Assembly: GCF_028769735.1 (NCBI RefSeq)
Contig: NC_088178.1
Location: 29,489,357 to 29,553,356, forward strand
Reading direction: 5' to 3'
Length of the DNA stretch: 64,000 nt
Origin: Zonotrichia leucophrys gambelii
Taxonomy: Eukaryota; Chordata; Aves; Passeriformes; Passerellidae
Below are positions 57,736-64,000 of the stretch, piece by piece. Below the pieces are notes generated by a model. It had not been told where the DNA came from and searched no databases. It worked only from the letters and a program-made list of their open reading frames with translations. Each line of letters starts with the position of its first letter. Position 1 is the first letter of the stretch. The position numbers and the translations under genes were made by a program.

Positions 57736-58040
57736 TGGCAAAATGGAAAGGAGGGAAGATAGGATGGGGAGCAGGCTGGAATTACAGCTGGCAGGAAAAA
57801 GGGTTCAGAGATCTTTCCTGGGGCTCCCAGGGTTGCTGAGTGTCCCTCCAGTCAGGAACATTGCTGGGATGGGGACTGGGACAAGTGACACAACAACCAG
57901 GAGAGCTCAGAGCCAGCTCAGGAGCCTTTGGAAGTGCTGAGGAACTTCTTAATAATGAAATATATTATATTATATATTAAATAGAATGAGAAGGTGGGGA
58001 GGGAGGAGGGCGCATCTTGGCTCATCCCCTTGTTTTTGCG
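57736..58040. other. Intronic spacer
   Basis: Unique sequence with a short AT run at 57955-57982. Confidence 0.5.
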
Positions 58041-59828
58041 GGGGAAAATTTCCATTGGATTCTTCCCGGCCTTTTAAAACACCGAGTGCCCCCTCCAAAA
58101 CCCCTGGATGGGGAAGGGAGAATTCCCTTGGATTCTTCCTGGGATATTAAAACAGTGACTGTCCCCTCCAAAAACCTCCCTGGATCTGGTATCCAGAGTG
58201 GGGAAGGGAAAATTCCCTTGGATTCTTCCTGGGATATTACAACAGTGACTGTCCCCTCCAGAAACCCGCCCTGGATGTGGGATCCAGGGTAAGGAAGGGA
58301 GATTCCCCTCGGATTCTTTCTGGGATATTAAAACAGTGACTGTCCCCTCCAAAACCCACCTGGGTGGGGGATGCAGGGTGGGGAAGGTGAAATTCCCTCA
58401 GATTCTTCCCGGGACATTCGTGTTGGATTCCTGGGATTTTAAAATAACTATTGCCTGGATGGGGAAGGGAGAATTCACTTGGATTCTTCCCAGGGTATTA
58501 AAGGACCAAAAGCCCCCTCCATTCCCCTGGATAGGGAAGGGAGAATTCCCTTGGATTCTTCCCGGGGTATTAAAGGACCAAAAGCCCTCTCCAATCCCGC
58601 TGGATGGGGAAGGGAGAATTCCCTCGGATCCTTCCCGGGGTGTGGAAGCACGGAGTGCCCCCTTCATTCCCCTGGATGTGGAAGGGAGAATTCCCTTGGA
58701 TCCTTCCCAGGATATTAAAGCACAGAGTGCCCCCTCCATTCCCCTGGATGGGGAAGGAAGAATTCCCTGGGCTCCTTCCCGGGGTATTAAAGGACCAAAA
58801 GCCCCCTCCAATCCCCCTGGATGGGGAAGGGAGAATTCCCTGGGCTCCGTGCCGGGGTGTTAAAGCACGGAGCGCCCCCTCCATTCCCCTGGATGGGGAA
58901 GGGAGAATTCACTTGGATCCTTCCCGGGGTATTAAAGCACAGAGTGCCCCCTACATTCCCCTGGATGGGGAAGGGAGAATTCTCTTGGATCCTTCCTGGG
59001 ATATTACAGCAGTGACTGTCCCCTCTCCAATCCCCCTGGATGGGGAAGGGAGAATTCACTTGGATCCTTCCCGGGGTATTAAAGCACAGAGTGCCCCCTC
59101 CATTCCCCTGGATGGGGAAGGAAGAATTCTCTTGGATTCTTCCCGGGGTATTAAAGGACCAAAAGCCCTCTCCAGTCCCGCTGGATGGGGAAGGGAGAAT
59201 TCCCTCGGATCCTTCCCAGGATATTAAAGCACAGAGTGCCCCCTCCATTCCCCTGGATGGGGAAGGAAGAATTCCCTGGGCTCCTTCCCGGGGTATTAAA
59301 GCACAGAGTGCCCCCTACATTCCCCTGGATGGGGAAGGGAGAATTCTCTTGGATTCTTCCTGGGATATTACAGCAGTGACTGTCCCCTCTCCAAACCCCC
59401 CCTGGATGGGGAAGGGAGAATTCCCTTGGATTCTTCCCAGGGTATTAAAGCACAGAGTGCCCCCTACATTCCCCTGGATGGGGAAGGGAGAATTCTCTTG
59501 GATTCTTCCCAGGGTATTAAAGCACAGAGTGCCCCCTTCATTCCCCTGGATGGGGAAGGGAGAATTCCCTTGGATTCTTCCCAGGGTATTAAAGGACCAA
59601 AAGCCCCCTCCAATCCCCCTGGATGGGGAAGGGAGAATTCCCTTGGATTCTTCCCAGGATATTAAAGGACCAAAAGCCCTCTCCATTCCCCTGGATGGGG
59701 AAGGGAGAATTCCCTGGGCTCCTTGCCGGGGTGTTAAAGGACCAAAAGCCCTCTCCAATCCCCCTGGATGGGGAAGGGAGAATTCCCTGGGCTCCTTGCC
59801 TGGGTGTGGAAGCACGGAGCGCCCCCTC
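58041..59828 (+). repeat. 72-78-bp minisatellite, about 24 copies
   Basis: The unit is cccctggatggggaagggag, aattcccttggattcttccc, ggggtattaaagcacagagt, gccccctccatt (72 bp). 'aagcacagagtgcc' alternates with 'aaggaccaaaagcc' and 'cagcagtgactgtcc', giving three unit types in irregular order. Open frames on both strands are artefacts. Confidence 0.96.
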
Positions 59829-60110
59829 CGCTCCCGCTGGACGTGGGCTGCAGGGATCCGTGCCCGGCTCAGCTGTTCCCGAGCGGGAGAGGCGAGGGAT
59901 GCTTCCTGCGGCATTGTTGTAACCATGACTCCGCGGACGTCATCCCGGGAAAATAGCGCCGGGAACATTTGTGGAACAAAGCTGAGGGTCCTGGCGGAGC
60001 GCTGCCGTATGCACGCCGCTCATTTGCATATAGATTAACTGGCACAAATTGAAATGGGAGCTGCTCGCCGAGCCGCGGGAGGAATTGCAGCATTCAGGGG
60101 GATGTAGGGA
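59815..60110. promoter_or_regulatory. CpG-rich regulatory candidate with CRE and octamer motifs
   Basis: A sudden CpG-rich, repeat-free block directly after the 72-bp array. It holds a CRE-like GACGTCA (59936-59942), a POU octamer ATTTGCAT (60022-60029) and SOX-like 'gaacaaagc'. It could be an enhancer, an unrecognised promoter or a conserved element. No coding exon of PDE4B was recognised in it. Confidence 0.4.
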
Positions 60111-60398
60111 CGGGGCAGGGTCATCCCAGTGGTGCTTCGGCTCTGCTGGTTCAGCAGCTTTGGTCCTGCCCTCTGGAATAATCCTGGTGGGAGCTGGGAT
60201 GGAAAAGCATCAGAGCCCTGGGAGCGCTGTTGGAAGTTGGTTTTATGGCCCTGCTGAACCTCGAGCGACCCTGTCAATAAAAACACTGGGAAAGGGGGAA
60301 ACAGATGGGAAACAGAGAGGGATGAAGGAATGCTGGTGGAGAGGGAATGGTGTGGAGGGGAAGGACCAGTGGGATGGAGGCTGGAGCAGGAGAGAGGA
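60111..60398. other. Intronic spacer
   Basis: Unique sequence before the tetranucleotide array. Confidence 0.5.
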
Positions 60399-61963
60399 GG
60401 ATGACGGATGGATGATGGATGGATGGATGGATGGATGGATGATGGATGGATGATGGATGGATGGATGGATGATGGATGGATGGATGGATGGATGGATGGA
60501 TGGATGGATGGATGGATGATGGATGGATGGATGGAATGGATGATGGATGATGGATGGATGGATGGATGGATGATGGATGATGGATGGATGATGGATGGAT
60601 GATGGATGGATGGATGATGGATGGATGGATGGATGATGGATGGATGGATGGATGATGGATGGATGATGGATGGATGGATGGATATGGATGGATGGATGGA
60701 TGGATGGATGATGGATGGATGGATGGATGATGGATGGATGATGATGGATGGATGATGGATGGATGGATGGATGTGATGGATGGATGGATGGATGATGGAT
60801 GGATGGATGGATGGATGGATGGATGATGGATGGAGGATGATGGATGGATGATGATGGATGGATGGATGGATGGATGGGATGAGATGGATGGATGGATGAT
60901 GGATGGATGGATGGATGGATGGATGGATGATGGATGATGGATGATGGATGGATGGATGGATGGATGGATGGATGATGGATGGAGATGGATGGGTGGATGG
61001 ATGGATGGATGGGATGATGGATGGATGGATGGATGGATGGGATGGATATGGATGTGATGGATGGATGGATGGATGGATGGATGGATGATGGATGGATGGA
61101 TGGAGGATGGGATGGATTGGATGATGGATGGATGATGGATGATGGATGGGATGGATGGATGGAGGGATGGGATGGATATGGATGGATGGTGTGATGGATG
61201 GATGGGATGGATGATGGATGGATGGGAGGGATGGATGGATGGATGGATGGATGGATGGATGGATGGGATGGATGATGGATGTGGATGGATGGATGGAATG
61301 GATGGATGGATGGATGGATGGATGATGGATGGATGGATGGATGGATGGATGTGGATGGATGGATGGATGGATGTGGATGGATGGATGGATGGATGGATGG
61401 ATGATGATGGATGATGGATGGATGGATGGATGGATGGATGATGGATGGATGGATGGATGGATGATGGATGGATGGATGGATGGATGAGATGATGGATGAT
61501 GGATGATGGATGGATGAGATGGATGGATGGATGGATGATGGAGGGAAATGGATGGATGGATGGATGGATGGATGGATGGATGGATGGAATGGATGGATGT
61601 GGATGGATGATGGATGGATGGATGGATGGATGATGTGGATGGATGATGGATGATGGATGGATGGATGATGGATGGATGGATGGATGGATGGGATGGATGG
61701 ATGGATGGATGAGGTGGATGGATGGATGGATGGATGGATGGATGGATGGATGGATGGATGGATGGATGGATGGATGGATGGATGGATGGATGGATGGATG
61801 GATGATGGATGGATGGATGATGGATGGATGGATGGATGGATGGATGGATGATGGATGGATGATGGATGGATGGATGGATGGATAGATGACGGATGGATGG
61901 ATGGATGGATGGATGGGGGATGGATGGATGATGGATGGATGGGGGATGGATGGATGGATGATG
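60399..61963 (+). repeat. (GGAT)n tetranucleotide satellite, about 1.56 kb
   Basis: Almost pure ggat repeats, interrupted frequently by seven-base ggatgat steps and a few ggatgtggat or ggatgag variants. The 579-residue minus-strand frame (His-Pro-Ser-Ile) is an artefact. Confidence 0.98.
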
Positions 61964-64000
61964 CTGCCTTAGGATTTATCATAAAAACACTTACAATTGA
62001 ATTTTGGGGGTTTTTTTCTTATGCCAAGGCCTCCCAGTTCTGCTCCAGTTTTCCCTAGAGCATCAAAAAAATGGGATTATACAGGAAGGATCCCATAGGA
62101 AATGCCCAAAAAGCAAATCTCTCCTCATCTGCAGTGGAGTTGTTTGGCAGGAGGTCAGAGCAGCAGGAAATCATTCCAAGGCAATTCCAAGGTGTCCTTC
62201 CAGGCTAGAAATAATTCCAAGGAAATTCCAAGGTGTCCTTCCAAGCTGACAGGGTCTCCCTGGAAATTTGAAACCCACTGCTAAGGAACAGGTTTTTTCG
62301 CCCCTTGAAAATTGAAATTTTACCAATAATTCCCAGTTCTTCTTCCGTGAAAACTGAAAATTTACTGATAATTAACAAAATAAATCAGCAGGAAGATTAA
62401 TTATTATTGTGGATATTTGATCTTTTAAAAAAGACAGAGTTATCCATGTTTGTGGGTAAATATTGTTATCAGGGCTTTTTTGTGCATAAAATAAATTGTC
62501 AGGAAATAAACTGATATTAAACAATTTTATCTCCTGATGTAGTGAGAGGGAAATGAAGTTTTGAATAAGTTCCCAGATTTTCTTTTGTGCAGCTCAGAGA
62601 AGTCCAGGGAAAATTTACTTCAGAAAATAAATCAGCAGAAATCTTGGTAAAATTAAGATTTCTTTTCATTCCTATGGGCTTTTCCAGTCTAAAAACTGGG
62701 CATCGCTTTCTCCGTCAGGAATATTCCTGTGCTCAGGTGACTTTCCTGCTCTTTTTTAAGCCCAAGTGCATTTTTTCCCAGCAGAAAAATTCCAACAAAT
62801 CCTAAAGTAGTTATCATCCATAACCCTATTCCATGGCAGTGCTGCTGTTGGGATTCTCCGGGCTGGAAGGAGCATTTGGGAATTTTTTCCCTTTTATTGA
62901 GGGCATCCAGATCAAGTCCAATAGATCAAAGTCCCTCTTCGTGGAGTGATGGGTCTGACTCATCTTCAGCTGAGTCATCCCGAATATTGAGCCATCCTTC
63001 AAAGCAAGGAAATCTTGGAAAACTTTTCACTCCTGGCAACCCCCACGAGAAAGGCTCGAGTCAACAAATCCAACACGGAAGAGGTGACATCAAAGGATTC
63101 CAGGTTTTCTTTGGCAAAACACATCCCAGCGTGAGAAGGAAGGTAAATCCCTTCCCAGCCCTGCCAGAATCCTGGGATTTTGGGGGCTGTGACCTGGGAT
63201 CAAAGCTTCCTCTCTCCAGCATTTATCCACACTGGGAATCATTGCTGGGTTTTCCAGAATTCCCTGGTGCTCTGCAAACCCCTGTGATGCCTTGTGCAGG
63301 CTGGGCAGAGTCCCAGAATAAAGCAGGGATTGATTCCAAGGATCTCCTCCATGGATCCACCTTGGGCAGCAGCAGAGCCCAGCCAGGGCTGCACCCAAGA
63401 TGAACCAAAATGGCCCCAAAATGCACGAGGGGCACGGGCTCTGTCCCTGGGATCAGCTCTGCTCCATTTGCACCTTGCAGTTCATTGTCCCATCCCAGCT
63501 TTAGCCCAGGCAGTCCCACCCTGCTTGTTTTTCTCTCTCCAGCCCACGGGGTTTGTGCTCTGGGCTGAGATTTGGGTCATTTGTCCTTGGTGCCCAGCTG
63601 GAGCAGGAATTGTTTTGTCTCCTGCTCTGTGCACAGAGCTCAGCATCCCTGATGTGAGCCCAGCCCCACACACTAAAGCAGCACAGAGTGTGAAAATAGA
63701 GAACCCAAACCTGAGGCATCACCCCAGCCCAGGATTTTTATGGAGGCAGAGTGATGAGGAGGAGCCAGGGCAGAGCTGTCCCTGAGGAGATGAATCCTGT
63801 GGGATTTGCCACGTTTGTGGTGGGGTCAGCAAAGGGAAAATCTTTAATTTTCCTCCTTCCCATAAGAAAATCCTGCTAAAGAAATGTTCTGGATTCAGGG
63901 CTGTTCTGGGTGTTCTCAGGTGGGACTGAGGAAGGAGATCCAGGGGGCTGATCCAGGTGGGATGAGATAATCCAGTGTGGCTCCTGTCAGGAAGGAGAAT
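61964..64000. other. Intronic sequence, no gene seen
   Basis: Unique sequence with a small duplication at 62160-62250 ('ttccaaggtgtccttccagg' and 'ttccaaggtgtccttccaag'). A pair of AP-1-like sites lies at 62956-62977. The longest frame (62876-63403) lacks any recognised protein feature. Confidence 0.5.
62956..62977. promoter_or_regulatory. Inverted pair of AP-1-type sites
   Basis: TGACTCA (62956-62962) and TGAGTCA (62971-62977) are exact consensus matches in mirror arrangement, eight bases apart. Confidence 0.35.

Larger units (their letters stand above)
1..64000 (+). other. PDE4B: Partial PDE4B locus (5' half; alternative first exons and introns)
   Basis: The window lies within the PDE4B transcription unit on the + strand. 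Two exons unique to the long isoform PDE4B1 and one unique to the long isoform PDE4B3 are recognisable by translation, in the order known from mammals (B1 before B3). PDE4B hydrolyses cAMP to 5'-AMP. The long isoforms carry the regulatory UCR1 and UCR2 domains and the catalytic HD domain, all encoded by downstream shared exons that I do not find here. Upstream non-coding PDE4B1 exons and the PDE4B1 promoter are also presumed to lie outside the window, to the left. Everything not listed as an exon is therefore intron or 5' flank. The exact gene limits within the window cannot be seen. Confidence 0.9.

Noticed and set aside
60243..61982. 579-residue His-Pro-Ser-Ile frame
   Set aside because: Translation of (GGAT)n.
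62876..63403. 175-residue frame with a Ser-rich start
   Set aside because: No flanking splice sites, no match to PDE4B exons and no recognisable domain. Kept only as plain intron.
31928..64000. Shared UCR1 exon (starting C-FDVENG...) or a short PDE4B4-type first exon
   Set aside because: I looked for the FDVENG / RRESFLYRSDSDYDLSP region and for an RRHSWI-type exon and found no match. They probably lie downstream of the window.

Overview
This is nuclear DNA from a bird, most likely a songbird (passerine). The evidence is many CR1 LINE 3' ends on both strands, passerine-type retroviral LTRs, a (CCCTAA)-like interstitial telomeric stretch, and very dense minisatellites in intronic sequence. 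No bacterial, organellar or virus-only segment is present, and none of the many long open frames inside tandem repeats is credible as a gene.

The only protein-coding gene I can support is PDE4B (cAMP-specific phosphodiesterase 4B), read on the + strand, and the window covers part of its 5' half. Three coding exons are visible. The PDE4B1 start exon (coding 9333-9374, acceptor after 9265) begins MKKSRSVMTV. The second PDE4B1-specific exon is 10863-11098. The PDE4B3-specific first coding exon is 31692-31927, inside a CpG-rich promoter region. Both isoform-specific 3' exons end in the same phase (two bases of a Cys codon), so either can splice to the shared UCR1-containing exons, which are not in this window. 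Everything else is intron or 5' flank.

Layout: 1-2.93 kb intron with an AT-rich trinucleotide repeat; 2.94-4.69 kb 40-bp minisatellite; 5.1-6.36 kb CR1 containing a G-rich 29-31-bp minisatellite; 6.6-6.95 kb LTR; 8.87-9.24 kb telomere-like and AT-palindromic DNA; 9.27-11.1 kb the two PDE4B1 exons with a 78-96-bp array between them; 11.24-11.77 kb LTR plus primer-binding site; 11.9-15.3 kb small duplications and arrays; 15.7-20.5 kb a 66-bp array with higher-order structure whose right end is badly degraded or poorly assembled; 21.5-25.1 kb smaller arrays; 27.14-27.76 kb a solo LTR with a 6-bp target-site duplication, followed by a CR1; 28.44-28.98 kb 42-bp array; 30.6-32.8 kb PDE4B3 promoter and exon sandwiched between two arrays; 35.8-37.5 kb 45-bp array; 38.9-43 kb CR1 and LTR fragments; 44.1-44.9 kb array; 49.3-51.4 kb 27/28-bp array; 51.6-52.1 kb possible conserved element; 53.2-53.6 kb CR1; 55.0-55.6 kb 23-bp array; 57.2-59.8 kb two arrays; 59.8-60.1 kb CpG-rich segment with CRE and octamer motifs; 60.4-61.97 kb (GGAT)n; 62-64 kb plain intron.

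Roughly a third of the window is tandem repeat. The most interesting themes are arrays lying directly beside alternative PDE4B exons and promoters, a minisatellite born inside a CR1 element, and a tiny upstream ORF in the PDE4B3 leader. I see no previously undescribed gene system.
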